A stretch of 64,000 bases of DNA from Kribbella voronezhensis. Its GTDB lineage: Bacteria > Actinomycetota > Actinomycetes > Propionibacteriales > Kribbellaceae. The position numbers and the translations under genes are program-made. The notes beneath the pieces are model-generated. The model made no database searches, was not told the origin of the DNA, and saw only the letters and a list, made by a program, of their open reading frames with translations. This document shows, in pieces, positions 50,044 through 60,489 of the stretch. The DNA lies in assembly GCF_004365175.1 (NCBI RefSeq), contig NZ_SOCE01000001.1:3355403-3419402 (forward strand), in the 5' to 3' direction. Numbering within the stretch: position 1 is the stretch's first letter; each line of letters opens with the position of its first letter.

Positions 50044-51342
50044 CTACGGGCGGATGTTGTGGTTGAGGTGGAAGAAGTTGTCCGGGTCGTAGGCGCGCTT
50101 GACCGCGCGTAGCCGGCGGTAGTCGGCTTCGGCGTACGCCGTGGCGGTGCGACCCGGGTCAGCGAGGAAGTTCACGAAGGTGCGACCGGTGGTTCGCAGT
50201 ACGTCGGCCAGCTGCGGCACCTCCTGGTCGATGATCAGCGAGTACGTCGCGTCGCGGTGGCCGACCGGGCCCGCGCCCGGACCCGGGTGCGCCATCGCGC
50301 CGCCCCAGTGCCGGATCTCCACGGTTGGCGCATCGTCTCCGTCGAGGTCGGCGAGGCGATCGATCAGGTCGTCCGGGAGCGTGTCGACGAGGTCGAGGTA
50401 GCGAGCCGGCGTACCGCCCATCGCGGATTGCCCGAACGGCATCGTCTCGAGCTCACCGGCCAGCCGCGGGCCGGCGACCTCGAAGAGCGGCTTGAGGATG
50501 TGTTCGGCCAGGTCGGCCTCGCCGGCGTACAGGGCCTTGATCGCGATCGCGCGCCGGCCGTCTGCCGGAAGGCGGGTCAGCACGACGGCGGTGCTCAGCT
50601 CGTTGGGGATCGTGGTGGTCCAGTCGCGGTAGAGCTTGAGGATCTCGGCCGCGCGCTCGAAGCCGAAGTACACGATGCCGGCGTGCACCTGACGCACCGG
50701 ATACAGCCGGAACTCCAGCGACGTGACGATCCCGAAGTTGCCGCTGCCGCCTCGGATCGCCCAGAACAAGTCGGGGTGCTCGTCGGCGCCAGCCGTCACG
50801 ACCCGGCCGTCGGCGGTGACGACCTCAGCCCGTACGACGCTGTCGGCCGCGAACCCGTACTTGCGCGCCAGCCACCCGACCCCGCCGCCGAGCGTGTACC
50901 CGGTGACGCCCACATCCCGCGACGATCCCGCCAACGGCGCCAGCCCGAACTGCCCGGCCGCGTCGATCACAGCTCCCCACCGCGTCCCCGGCCCGACCTT
51001 CGCGATCATCCGCTCACTGTCGATCAGCAGCGACGTCATCGCCGAGGTCCGCAGCAGAATCCCGCCATCAGCCGGCACCCGCGTCCCATGCCCGGTCGCC
51101 TGTACTGCGAGCGGCAGGCCGAACTCCTTCGCCGTCCGGACAGCAGCCTGTACGTCGGTCCGCCCACCCGCCTCGGCAACCACCACCGGCCGCGACTCGA
51201 AGCCAGGCACCACCGACCGCCGCAGTACGTCGTACTCCGCGTCCCCGGGCCGGTAAACCTCCCCGTTGAACCCGCTCCCCAACAACCCCGCGACAACCTC
51301 GTCGCCCCCGACGCCCCGCTCAACAGCCACCTGCACGCTCAT
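50044..51342 (-). CDS. FAD-binding oxidoreductase (berberine-bridge-enzyme type)
   Basis: The 432-residue protein has an FAD_binding_4 domain (VVVAEAGGRTDVQAAVRTAKEFGLPLAVQATGHGTRVPADGGILLRTSAMTSLLID, residues about 50-105; His in QATGHGT is the usual flavin-linked residue), VTGYTLGGGVGWLARKYGFAADSVVRAEVVTADG and a C-terminal BBE motif YRRLRAVKRAYDPDNFFHLNHNI. These enzymes oxidise alcohols, sugars or specialised metabolites. Substrate unknown. GGGGAG lies 4-5 nt before ATG 51342. Confidence 0.92.
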   Translation of the reverse strand: MSVQVAVERGVGGDEVVAGLLGSGFNGEVYRPGDAEYDVLRRSVVPGFESRPVVVAEAGGRTDVQAAVRTAKEFGLPLAVQATGHGTRVPADGGILLRTSAMTSLLIDSERMIAKVGPGTRWGAVIDAAGQFGLAPLAGSSRDVGVTGYTLGGGVGWLARKYGFAADSVVRAEVVTADGRVVTAGADEHPDLFWAIRGGSGNFGIVTSLEFRLYPVRQVHAGIVYFGFERAAEILKLYRDWTTTIPNELSTAVVLTRLPADGRRAIAIKALYAGEADLAEHILKPLFEVAGPRLAGELETMPFGQSAMGGTPARYLDLVDTLPDDLIDRLADLDGDDAPTVEIRHWGGAMAHPGPGAGPVGHRDATYSLIIDQEVPQLADVLRTTGRTFVNFLADPGRTATAYAEADYRRLRAVKRAYDPDNFFHLNHNIRP

Positions 51343-51454
51343 GCCACTCCCCTTCGCCGTCTCCACCTCTCTCCCAGACGTCGAAGAGCCCGGCCCGTTT
51401 TTGACACGTTCTGCAGAACTTTTTCTTGGCCCTGCCCATGGCTACGGTTCACCG

Positions 51455-52246
51455 GTGACGCAGACACACGGGGTGAGCATCGACGGTGACGTCGTCACCA
51501 AGGTCTACGTGTCGACCGACCGCGATGAGCACCTTCGGGAATGGGCCGCACTTCGCGCGATCTCGGCGCGAGCACCCGACCTCGTGCCGACTCCACTAGA
51601 ACTCGACGCCCGACCCGCGGTGTCCATGTCACTGGTGCCAGGGCGTCCCCTCGACGGAGCACTCGGACAAGCCGAACTCGACGCGCTCGAGAAAGCACTG
51701 CGAACGCTGTGGTCGCTGCCGACCGACGGAGTACTCGGCAATCCGCTGCCCGGCTTCATCGCGCGGGTGCGGGAAGCTGCCGGCTCGTTCACCGCGACCG
51801 GTCTCATCGAGGACGCCCGGCTGGCCGGCGTCGAGTGGCTTGCCGACGGCGAGGTCGACAAACTGCTCCGACCTGCCGACAGCGTGATCGGACATGGTGA
51901 TCCGAACCTGGCGAACTATCTGTGGGACGGCGAGCGGGTCCGCATCGTCGACTTCGAGGACGCCGGGGTGAGCGACGTGGCCGTCGAGTTGGCGAACCTG
52001 GTCGAACACCTAGCTGGTCGGCGTACGGAGTGGACCGGGTTCATCGCACGGTTCGCCGCTGATCCTCAGCGGTTGCTGACCGCACGCAGGCTCTGGTCGA
52101 TCTTCTGCCTGGCCCTGCTCCGGCCCGGCGGCTCCTCCCTTCTCCGCAACCCACCAGGAACCGCCGACGAGCAGGCACGCCGAGTGCTCAGAATGCTCGC
52201 CCGGCCGGGTGGTTTGCCAGCCGGGTGTGGTCGGCGAGGATGTTGA
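51455..52246 (+). CDS. Aminoglycoside-phosphotransferase-family (APH) kinase
   Basis: The 263-residue protein has the APH/choline-kinase pattern: GDVVTKVYVSTDRDEHLREW (nucleotide-binding lobe), VSMSLVPGRPLDG, the catalytic loop VIGHGDPNLANYLWDGERVRIVDFEDAG with catalytic Asp and metal-binding Asn/Asp. It phosphorylates a small hydroxylated molecule; resistance is possible but not implied. GTG 51455 is chosen because TACGGT (a -10 box) sits 6 nt upstream. Its 3' end overlaps the convergent sigma-factor gene by 59 bp. Confidence 0.86.
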   Translation: MTQTHGVSIDGDVVTKVYVSTDRDEHLREWAALRAISARAPDLVPTPLELDARPAVSMSLVPGRPLDGALGQAELDALEKALRTLWSLPTDGVLGNPLPGFIARVREAAGSFTATGLIEDARLAGVEWLADGEVDKLLRPADSVIGHGDPNLANYLWDGERVRIVDFEDAGVSDVAVELANLVEHLAGRRTEWTGFIARFAADPQRLLTARRLWSIFCLALLRPGGSSLLRNPPGTADEQARRVLRMLARPGGLPAGCGRRGC

Positions 52247-53066
52247 TCTGGGTGATTCTGCCGGCGCTGATGGTGAGGTGCATGACGCCCATCAGGCGGC
52301 CGTTGACGACGGTGATGATGCCTGGGGTGCCGTTGACCAGGGCCGGCCGGGTGTAGGGCGCCATCTTGGTGAAGGTGAGGGCCTGTTCGACGACCGCGAG
52401 GGCGCCGCGGACGATCTTGGAGTGGGCGGGGTTGGCGGTCGCGTCGGCCGGCGTACCGGCGTCGGCGCGGAGGACCACCTCGGGGTCGAGGAGCGCGAGC
52501 AGCGCCTCGAAGTCGCCGCTGCGGGAGGCGGCGATGAAAGCGTCGACCACCTCGCGGTGCCGGCCCGGGTCACGGTCGCTGGCCGGCGCGCCCATGACGC
52601 GGCGACGGGCCCGGCTCGCGAGCTGACGGGTGGCAGCGGGAGACTTGTCGACAATCTCGGCGATCTCGTCGAAGCTCACGCCGAACATGTCGTGCAGAAC
52701 GAACGCGAGCCGCTCGGCCGGCGCGAGGGTGTCGAGGACCACGAGCATCGCCAGCCCGACCGCGTCGAACTGGACGGCCTCCTCCTCCGGGTCCAGCTTG
52801 GTCACGACCGGGTCCGGGACGTGCACCTCGAGCGAGTCCTCACGCCGCGACTTCCGGGACCGCAGCATGTCCAGGCACACCCGCGACACGACCGTGGTCA
52901 GCCAGGCGCCGAGGTTCGCCACCTCGCTCACGTCCGACCGGTTCAACCGCAGCCACGCCTCCTGCACCGCATCCTCGGCCTCGCTGAGCGAGCCGAGCAT
53001 CCGGTACGCGACGGAGCGCAACTGGGTGCGGTTCTCCTCGAACTGGGCGGCGAGCTGGTCGGTCAC
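52188..53066 (-). CDS. ECF sigma factor with SnoaL-like C-terminal domain (SigJ/ECF41-like)
   Basis: The 292-residue protein has region 2 (FEENRTQLRSVAYRMLGSLSEAEDAVQEAWLRLNRSDVSEVANLGAWLTTVVSRVCLDMLRSRKSRRED), region 4 (PAERLAFVLHDMFGVSFDEIAEIVDKSPAATRQLASRARRRV) and a SnoaL_2-like domain (REVVDAFIAASRSGDFEALLALLDPEVVLRADAG) from about residue 180. In this group the SnoaL-like part regulates sigma activity directly. No typical oxidoreductase partner gene is adjacent, so its target is not obvious. Confidence 0.91.
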   Translation of the reverse strand: MTDQLAAQFEENRTQLRSVAYRMLGSLSEAEDAVQEAWLRLNRSDVSEVANLGAWLTTVVSRVCLDMLRSRKSRREDSLEVHVPDPVVTKLDPEEEAVQFDAVGLAMLVVLDTLAPAERLAFVLHDMFGVSFDEIAEIVDKSPAATRQLASRARRRVMGAPASDRDPGRHREVVDAFIAASRSGDFEALLALLDPEVVLRADAGTPADATANPAHSKIVRGALAVVEQALTFTKMAPYTRPALVNGTPGIITVVNGRLMGVMHLTISAGRITQINILADHTRLANHPAGRAF

Positions 53067-53191
53067 GCAATCTCCTGTCGTGGTCCCGTCAAGACTTTGA
53101 CGGATCGGAGCACCATGATGTGACAGCCGCGGGGTCGCGTGCTGCTGGTTGACGATGACGGCCTCCGTGGCACGGTGCTATCGTCGCCGTC

Positions 53192-53230
53192 GTGATCGCG
53201 CGCATGAGCAACTGGTGGCCCGTCGACTAG
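53192..53230 (+). CDS. Trp-rich leader peptide upstream of trpD
   Basis: A 12-codon frame reads VIARMSNWWPVD and stops at TAG 53230, with adjacent tryptophan codons at 53213-53218. TGCTAT (53176-53181) is a -10-like box 10 nt before the GTG, so translation is probably leaderless; ATG 53204 is an alternative start. Tandem Trp codons followed by a terminator hairpin and trpD are the signature of transcription attenuation by tRNA-Trp supply. Confidence 0.8.
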   Translation: MIARMSNWWPVD

Positions 53231-53254
53231 GCGGCCCACTGCTTCTGCGCGAAC

Positions 53255-53290
53255 CAACCCGGCTGCCTCGACGAGGCAGCCGTTGTCATT
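53255..53290 (+). promoter_or_regulatory. Attenuator terminator hairpin for trpD
   Basis: GGCTGCCTC (53261-53269) pairs perfectly with GAGGCAGCC (53273-53281) over a 3-nt loop. CAAC/GTTG pairs outside extend the stem, and the T-containing GTTGTCATT follows. It begins 30 nt after the Trp leader stop and ends 46 nt before trpD. Confidence 0.75.
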
Positions 53291-53326
53291 CCTCGCCGGG
53301 GCGACCCCGCACCCCGAGGATTGCCG

Positions 53327-54376
53327 ATGGCAACGATTCTCCGTACGACGGAACGCACCTGGTCCAGACTCATCTCAGGCCTGCTCGCCGGCCGCGACCT
53401 CAGCACGGCGGACACCTCGTGGGCGATGGACGACCTGGTCCGCGGTACGGCGACGTCCGCGCAGGTCGCCGGGTTCCTGATCGCCCTCAGAGCCAAGGGC
53501 GAAACCGCCGATGAGCTGGGCGGACTCGCGGACGCGCTGCGCTCACACGCATCCGACGTCACGATCCCAGGCACGTTCGTCGACATCGTCGGCACCGGAG
53601 GGGACGGAACCGGCGCCGCCAATCTCTCCACTCTGGCAGCGATCGTCGTCGCCGCGACCGGCACGACAGTCGTCAAGCACGGCGGTCGCGCCGCATCGTC
53701 GACCACAGCAGGCTCGGCCGACCTGATCGAGCACCTCGGCATCCCGCTCGACCTGCCGGCCGACCGCGCCGCTTCGGTCGCAGCGCTGGCCGGAATCACC
53801 TACCTCTTCGCCCCACGCTTCAACCCAGCCCTGCGGCACGTGGCCGCAGTACGCCGAGATCTCGCCGTACCGACTGCCTTCAACGTTCTCGGCCCACTGC
53901 TCAACCCGGCCCGCCCCCGGCATCAACTCGTCGGCGTGGCCGACGCGCGCATCCAACCAGTCATCGCCGCAACCCTGGCCGCCCGCGGGACAACAGCCCT
54001 CGTGGTCCGCGGCAACGACGGCCTCGACAAACTCACCACCACGGGCCCGTCCCGCATCTGGATCGTCCGCGACGGCACCTGTACTCCGACGACGCTGGAC
54101 CCCCGCGACCTCGGCCTCGCCCTGTCGACCCCCGGCCAACTCCGTGGCGGCGACGCCGCCACCAACAAGGCGATCCTCGAGCGCCTCCTCACCGGCGTAC
54201 AGGACCCGATCCGCCACGCCGTCCTCCTCAACGCCGCCGCGGCCCTCACCACCACAACCCTCACCAACGCCCCACTGGCCGACCAGTTGGCCCACCACCT
54301 CAAAACCTGCGCCCACGCCATCGACACCGGCCAAGCCGCCCGCACTCTTCACAAATGGATCGCCGCGGCCACCTGA
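53327..54376 (+). CDS. trpD: Anthranilate phosphoribosyltransferase
   Basis: It joins anthranilate to PRPP in tryptophan synthesis. The 349-residue protein shows VDIVGTGGDGTGAANLSTLAAIVVAATGTTVVKHGGRAASSTTAGSADLIEHLG (GTGGDG, KHGGRAAS and SADLIE motifs), FLFAPRFNPA-like TYLFAPRFNPALRHVAAVRRDL and FNVLGPLLNPA. GAGGA lies 7 nt before ATG 53327. It is separate from any other trp gene in the window and carries its own Trp-leader attenuator. It converges with the RibD_C gene at 54387. Confidence 0.96.
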   Translation: MATILRTTERTWSRLISGLLAGRDLSTADTSWAMDDLVRGTATSAQVAGFLIALRAKGETADELGGLADALRSHASDVTIPGTFVDIVGTGGDGTGAANLSTLAAIVVAATGTTVVKHGGRAASSTTAGSADLIEHLGIPLDLPADRAASVAALAGITYLFAPRFNPALRHVAAVRRDLAVPTAFNVLGPLLNPARPRHQLVGVADARIQPVIAATLAARGTTALVVRGNDGLDKLTTTGPSRIWIVRDGTCTPTTLDPRDLGLALSTPGQLRGGDAATNKAILERLLTGVQDPIRHAVLLNAAAALTTTTLTNAPLADQLAHHLKTCAHAIDTGQAARTLHKWIAAAT

Positions 54377-54386
54377 CAACCCCCGT

Positions 54387-56487
<2,101 letters not shown>

Positions 56488-56514
56488 CACCGGCTGTTTG
56501 ACAACTAGGGGTTG

Positions 56515-56541
56515 ACAGTGACAACCCCTGGTTGTCACTGT
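56515..56541 (+). promoter_or_regulatory. Inverted repeat at the promoter of the small HTH gene
   Basis: ACAGTGACAACC (56515-56526) and GGTTGTCACTGT (56530-56541) are perfect 12-bp inverted arms across CCT. The left arm overlaps TTGACA (-35, 56512-56517) and the right arm covers the expected -10 (about 56535-56541). A related TTGACAAC occurs at 56498. Binding would block the promoter, suggesting autorepression. Confidence 0.65.
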
Positions 56542-56548
56542 GGCCGGT

Positions 56549-56749
56549 ATGACTGATCACGAGGAAGTTTTCGACCGGATCAAGGCGGCCCGCGAGCAGG
56601 CGATCCACCACACGCGGCTGGCCCGGCAGTTCGCGATCGAGCGCCGCGACCTGATGCAGAGCCTGCTCGACCAGGGCGTCTCCCAGTCCGACATCGCCCG
56701 TGAGCTGGGCGTGAGCCGGCAGGCGATCCAGAAGATGATGGCCTGCTAG
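56549..56749 (+). CDS. Small HTH DNA-binding protein
   Basis: The 66-residue protein has a helical N-terminal half (DHEEVFDRIKAAREQAIHHTRLARQFAIERRDLMQSL) and a C-terminal helix-turn-helix (QGVSQSDIARELGVSRQAIQKMM). It resembles the HTH-only regulators of the sigma-70-region-4-like/Xre-like type. ATG 56549 is preferred; GTG 56540 is in frame. A perfect inverted repeat over its promoter suggests it controls itself. Confidence 0.8.
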   Translation: MTDHEEVFDRIKAAREQAIHHTRLARQFAIERRDLMQSLLDQGVSQSDIARELGVSRQAIQKMMAC

Positions 56750-56775
56750 CGCCGCGCCATGGCACGATCTGTTGG

Positions 56776-57210
56776 GTGAGCAACAAACCTGCTTCGTCGC
56801 AGCGCCTGCGCGACCTCGCGCTGTTGCGGCGCGTCCGTGACCGGATCGACCGGGAGCACGCGCAACCGCTGGACGTCGAGGCGCTGGCGCGTGGCGTCAA
56901 CATGTCGGCCGGTCATCTCAGTCGCGAGTTCAAGCTCGCGTACGGCGAATCGCCGTACTCCTATCTCATGACGCGGCGGATCGAGCGCGCGATGTCGCTG
57001 CTGCGACGCGGCGATCTCAGCGTCACCGAGGTGTGTTTCGCGGTCGGCTGCCAGTCGCTCGGCACGTTCAGCACCCGGTTCACCGAGCTGGTCGGCGTCT
57101 CGCCGAGTGTCTACCGGCGCGAGGTCGGGACCGCGACGGAGGGCATGCCGTCGTACTTCTCCAAGCAGGTGACCAGACCGATCAGGAATCGAGAAGCGCC
57201 GGTCGGCTAG
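56776..57210 (+). CDS. AraC-family HTH regulator
   Basis: The 144-residue protein is nearly a bare AraC/XylS DNA-binding domain: RVRDRIDREHAQPLDVEALARGVNMSAGHLSREFKLAYGESPYSYLMTRRIERAMSLLRRGDLSVTEVCFAVGCQSLGTFSTRFTELVGVSPSVYRR, with both HTH motifs, and a short C-terminal tail. It starts at GTG 56776. It is followed 20 nt later by a VOC gene, a common pairing in which the regulator likely controls its neighbour. Confidence 0.92.
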   Translation: MSNKPASSQRLRDLALLRRVRDRIDREHAQPLDVEALARGVNMSAGHLSREFKLAYGESPYSYLMTRRIERAMSLLRRGDLSVTEVCFAVGCQSLGTFSTRFTELVGVSPSVYRREVGTATEGMPSYFSKQVTRPIRNREAPVG

Positions 57211-57230
57211 CCGGTTCTATCGTGACAGCC

Positions 57231-57641
57231 ATGGACATCACCATTCACGCGAGCTTCCTGCCTCAAGACGACCCGGACGCGGCGCTGGCCTTCTACCGCG
57301 ACATCCTCGGCTTCGAACTCCGCAAGGACGTCGGCTTCAACGGGATGCGCTGGCTCACCGTCGGTCCCGTCGGCCAGCCCGGCACCTCGATCGTCCTGCA
57401 CCCACCGGCCGCCGACCCCGGGATCACCGAGGACGAGCGTCGCGTCATCACCGAGATGATGGCCAAGGGCACGTACGGCGGTCTGCTGCTGGCCACCAAG
57501 GATCTCGAGAGCACCTTCGAGCAGGTCCAGGCCAGCGACGCCGAGATCGTCCAGGAGCCCACCGACCAGCCGTACGGCGTCCGCGACTGCGCCGTCCGCG
57601 ACCCAGCCGGCAACCTCATCCGTATCCAGCAGGTCAACTGA
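57231..57641 (+). CDS. VOC (glyoxalase/bleomycin-resistance) superfamily protein
   Basis: The 136-residue protein has two beta-alpha-beta-beta-beta modules: ITIHASFLPQDDPDAALAFYRDILGFELRKDVGFNGMRWLTVGP and GGLLLATKDLESTFEQVQASDAEIVQEPTDQPYGVRDCAVRDPAGNLIRIQQV. Metal-ligand-like His6 and Glu near 'NLIRIQQV' positions are partly replaced, so catalysis is uncertain. TTCTAT lies about 10 nt before ATG 57231. Paired with the upstream AraC regulator. Confidence 0.88.
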   Translation: MDITIHASFLPQDDPDAALAFYRDILGFELRKDVGFNGMRWLTVGPVGQPGTSIVLHPPAADPGITEDERRVITEMMAKGTYGGLLLATKDLESTFEQVQASDAEIVQEPTDQPYGVRDCAVRDPAGNLIRIQQVN

Positions 57642-57659
57642 TCTCTTCGCTCGCGTGAC

Positions 57660-57690
57660 GCCTGACGGCTCCGCTCATCGGCCGTCAGGC
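57660..57690 (+). terminator. Hairpin terminator after the VOC gene
   Basis: GCCTGACGGC (57660-57669) pairs perfectly with GCCGTCAGGC (57681-57690) across 11 nt, 18 nt after the stop. Confidence 0.75.
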
Positions 57691-57810
57691 AACGCTCCCC
57701 TGTCCTGCGAACTCGCCCCCGTGGCAGCCGTGTCAGCGCGGCGTAAGGCCGGTGTCAGAGCGGCCGGACAGAGTTCCCTGCAGATCGAACACTGCAGGCA
57801 AGGGAGACAG

Positions 57811-59034
57811 ATGATGGGCAACAGCGGCTTCTCCGAGGCAGGGCTGCGCAGGCTCCACGACGTACTGAGGCGGCATGTCGACTCGGGGAAGATCCCCGGG
57901 CTGGTCGCCCTGGTCGATCGCGGCGGCCGGACGCACGTCGAGACGATCGGCACGATGCAGCACGACGGCGGCGCACCGATGCGCCGGGACACCATCTTCC
58001 GGATGGCGTCCACCTCGAAGCCGGTCTCAGTTGCGGCGGCGATGATCCTGGTCGACGAATGCAGACTGCGCCTCGACGATGTGGTCGATCAGTGGCTGCC
58101 CGAACTCGCCGACCGGAAGGTGCTGACGCGGATCGACGCGCCGCTCGACGACACCGTGCCCGCGCGGCGACCGATCACCGTACGGGATGTGCTGACCTCG
58201 ACCTTCGGGCTCGGCATGGACATGACCTCGCTCGGCACGCCGATCATGGCCGCGATCTTCGAGCAGGGGCTCACGCCCGATCTGCCGACACCGATGCCGG
58301 AACCGGACGAGTGGATGCGCCGCCTCGGCACGCTGCCCCTGATGCACCAGCCGGGCGAACGCTGGCAGTACCAGCTCAGCAACGACCTCCTCGGCGTACT
58401 CGTCGCCAGGGTCACCGGCCAGTCGTTCGAGGCGTTCCTGCGCGAACGGATCTTCGACCCGCTGGGCATGAAGGACACCGGCTTCCACGTCCCGGCCGAG
58501 AAGCTCGACCGGCTTCCGACCCTCTACGCCCCCAACCCGCAGACGGGCGAGTTCCTCGTCTGGGACGAGGCCAAGGGCGGACGCTGGAGCGAACCGCCGG
58601 CGTTCCAGGGCGGTGGCGGCGGCCTGGTCTCAACCGTCGACGACTACCACGCGTACTTCCGGATGCTGCTCAACCGCGGAATGCACGGCAACGAACGAAT
58701 CTTGTCTCGTCCCGCTGTCGAACTGATGACCACCAATCGCCTCACGCCCGAACAGAACGCCGCGCGGAACACCATGGCGACCGAGAACGTCCACATCTCC
58801 TTCGGCCAGGGGCAGCACGGCGGCTGGGGTATGGGGATGGCCGTCCGCACCTACCGGGGCGACTACGCACCCATCGGCCAGTTCGGCTGGGACGGCGGCA
58901 GCGGCACCACGACGTACGCCGATCCCGAGAACCAGCTCACCGGCATCCTGCTCACGCAGGTCGGCATGTCGGTCCCGGACCCGGCTCACCTGATCCACGA
59001 CTTCTGGACCACCCTCTACCAGGCCATCGACTGA
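57811..59034 (+). CDS. Serine hydrolase of the beta-lactamase/D-Ala-D-Ala peptidase family (class C-like)
   Basis: The 407-residue protein has the S-x-x-K nucleophile motif in RMASTSKPVSVAAAM (about residue 70), YQLSNDLLGVLVARVTGQSFEAFLRERIFDPLGMKDTGFH (Tyr-containing second motif; family landmark DPLGMxDTGF) and a C-terminal GWDGGSGTTTYADPEN, the HxG-like third motif with Asp-Gly-Gly. No signal peptide is visible, so it is probably a cytoplasmic esterase-like member rather than a beta-lactamase. AGGGAG lies 4 nt before ATG 57811. Its 3' end overlaps the convergent GNAT gene by 19 bp. Confidence 0.9.
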   Translation: MMGNSGFSEAGLRRLHDVLRRHVDSGKIPGLVALVDRGGRTHVETIGTMQHDGGAPMRRDTIFRMASTSKPVSVAAAMILVDECRLRLDDVVDQWLPELADRKVLTRIDAPLDDTVPARRPITVRDVLTSTFGLGMDMTSLGTPIMAAIFEQGLTPDLPTPMPEPDEWMRRLGTLPLMHQPGERWQYQLSNDLLGVLVARVTGQSFEAFLRERIFDPLGMKDTGFHVPAEKLDRLPTLYAPNPQTGEFLVWDEAKGGRWSEPPAFQGGGGGLVSTVDDYHAYFRMLLNRGMHGNERILSRPAVELMTTNRLTPEQNAARNTMATENVHISFGQGQHGGWGMGMAVRTYRGDYAPIGQFGWDGGSGTTTYADPENQLTGILLTQVGMSVPDPAHLIHDFWTTLYQAID

Positions 59035-60041
59035 CCTGACGCCAAGTGCTGGTCGGCCGGCAGTTGGAAGACCGACCAGCCATCCACAGGCTCGAAGCCG
59101 AGCGTCGCGTTGACCGCCCGCATGTGCGTGTTCTCCTCGGCATTCCACGAGTCGATGAAGCGCAGCGCCGGCTCATGAGCCTGTGCGTACTCATGGTTGG
59201 CCGACTTCACGCTCAACCCCAGCCCCCGGCCACGATGAGCCGGCTCGACGATCGTGACCCGCTGCCGCGCATAAGCGTCGTCGTCCGATTCGAACGAAAG
59301 CTTGGTGCAGGCAACAATCCGGCCGGTCGCGTCATGCCGAGCGGCTGTCGAGTAGGAGCGGTGCCCTCGACCGAGCTGGGTCGCCTCCTGCCGGCGTACC
59401 CGATCGGTGTCGTACACCTCCTGCTCCACCGCCAGGTCGCCGGTAGGCGCGTCGGCCACGAGCCGGCTTTGTAACGCGGCGAAGTCCTCGATGAGCTCGT
59501 CGGGAACCACATCCCGCCACTGCACCAACGAATATCCGTCCGCAGGCGCCTGGGGCCTGTTCGAGTGGTCGGCGACGTCGCAGCGCGACCTGATGTTCGT
59601 CACGGCAGGCTGGAAATCCCGCTTGGTGAGGTACCGATAACCCGCCTCGTCGCGCGCGACCCCGCCGGACAGCGCCCGGACCGCCTCGACCTCGATCAAA
59701 CTCCGCCGATGCCGCCGGGCAGCGGCCCGAACCTCTGCCAGCAGCCCGGTCCCGACCCCGCGACGCCTGTACTCCGGATGCACGATCAGCTCCAGATAGA
59801 GCGTGCCCAAGTTCTCACCCTGAGGCAGCAGGTACGACGCAGCCCCGACCACCCGATCGCCTTCCCAGGCGAGCAGCGCCTCTTCGCTCATCCCCGGCCA
59901 CGGCCACTCGAACCGCCCCGAATGCTCCCGCCGACTCGGCACCGGGAAGTCAGGCACATCATTCCGCCCCACCGCGACCCTCAGCTCGAACCACAGCCCC
60001 AACGCGCCCGAGTCCCCCGGATCGACCGGCACAATCCTCAT
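59016..60041 (-). CDS. Tandem-GNAT acetyltransferase
   Basis: The 341-residue protein contains two GNAT domains. The first (residues about 1-160) has LYLELIVHPEYRRRGVGTGLLAEVRAAARR. The second (about 180-341) has QRVTIVEPAHRGRGLGLSVKSANHEYAQAHEPALRFIDSWNAEENTHMRAVNATLGFEPV. Tandem GNATs in actinobacteria include mycothiol synthase and related acyltransferases, but the mycothiol synthase signature is not obvious. Starts 60 nt downstream of the micro-ORF remnant. Confidence 0.88.
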   Translation of the reverse strand: MRIVPVDPGDSGALGLWFELRVAVGRNDVPDFPVPSRREHSGRFEWPWPGMSEEALLAWEGDRVVGAASYLLPQGENLGTLYLELIVHPEYRRRGVGTGLLAEVRAAARRHRRSLIEVEAVRALSGGVARDEAGYRYLTKRDFQPAVTNIRSRCDVADHSNRPQAPADGYSLVQWRDVVPDELIEDFAALQSRLVADAPTGDLAVEQEVYDTDRVRRQEATQLGRGHRSYSTAARHDATGRIVACTKLSFESDDDAYARQRVTIVEPAHRGRGLGLSVKSANHEYAQAHEPALRFIDSWNAEENTHMRAVNATLGFEPVDGWSVFQLPADQHLASGQSMAW

Positions 60042-60101
60042 CCCGGCATAGTCCGCCCGCCGCCCACCATCAGCAATCGATTTAGCTGCACCGGCGGCGT
60101 G

Positions 60102-60164
60102 TCAACGCCTTGTCTCGTACCTGCCGTCCAGGCTCAGATTCATGCCATAGACCAGTTTCCGCAT
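60102..60164 (-). pseudogene. 20-codon in-frame remnant of a RibD_C/DHFR-family gene
   Basis: The minus strand reads MRKLVYGMNLSLDG joined directly to RYETRR and a TGA stop. These are the first 14 and last 6 residues of the gene type at 5269-5832 (MRKLVYGMNVSLDG ... TRYETRR), with about 500 bp between removed and the frame kept. GGGGAGG remains upstream of the ATG and the bases just before the ATG match the intact gene. It lies 38 nt downstream of tRNA-Ser and 60 nt upstream of the GNAT gene on the same strand. Confidence 0.88.
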
Positions 60165-60202
60165 GGCGCCACGCCTCCCCGTCCGGCGGCCTACGCACAA
60201 AG

Positions 60203-60291
60203 CGGAGGGTGTGGGATTCGAACCCACGATTACGGTCACCCGCAATACCGGTTTTCAAGACCAGCGCACTCGGCCACTATGCGAACCCTCC
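60203..60291 (-). tRNA. tRNA-Ser (anticodon TGA)
   Basis: On the minus strand an 89-nt class II tRNA folds: acceptor GGAGGGT with ACCCTCC, discriminator G, anticodon loop CTTGAAA (TGA, reads UCA and related), a long variable arm and T-loop GTTCGAATC. CCA is not encoded. Confidence 0.95.
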
Positions 60292-60489
60292 AGGCGGCCG
60301 GGTCATGAACGACAAGGCTGCCGAGGGTCGAGGATAGCGCCTCGGGGCGCGGAGCGGACGCGGAGCACCCGAGTTGCCGCTTACCCGAAGTACTGGTCTT
60401 CAAGGCCGGCGCAGTCGGTTGCCTCGGTACTGGTTCGACTGGTGGGTCCGGTGGATGGGCGCGGTTGGTCAGCACATAGTGTGGGGCGG

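Noticed and set aside
60110..60337. Plus-strand frame with VWDSNPRLRSPAIPVFKTSALGH
   Set aside because: It is antisense translation of tRNA-Ser(TGA), not a gene; the AEC gene starts later at 60490.
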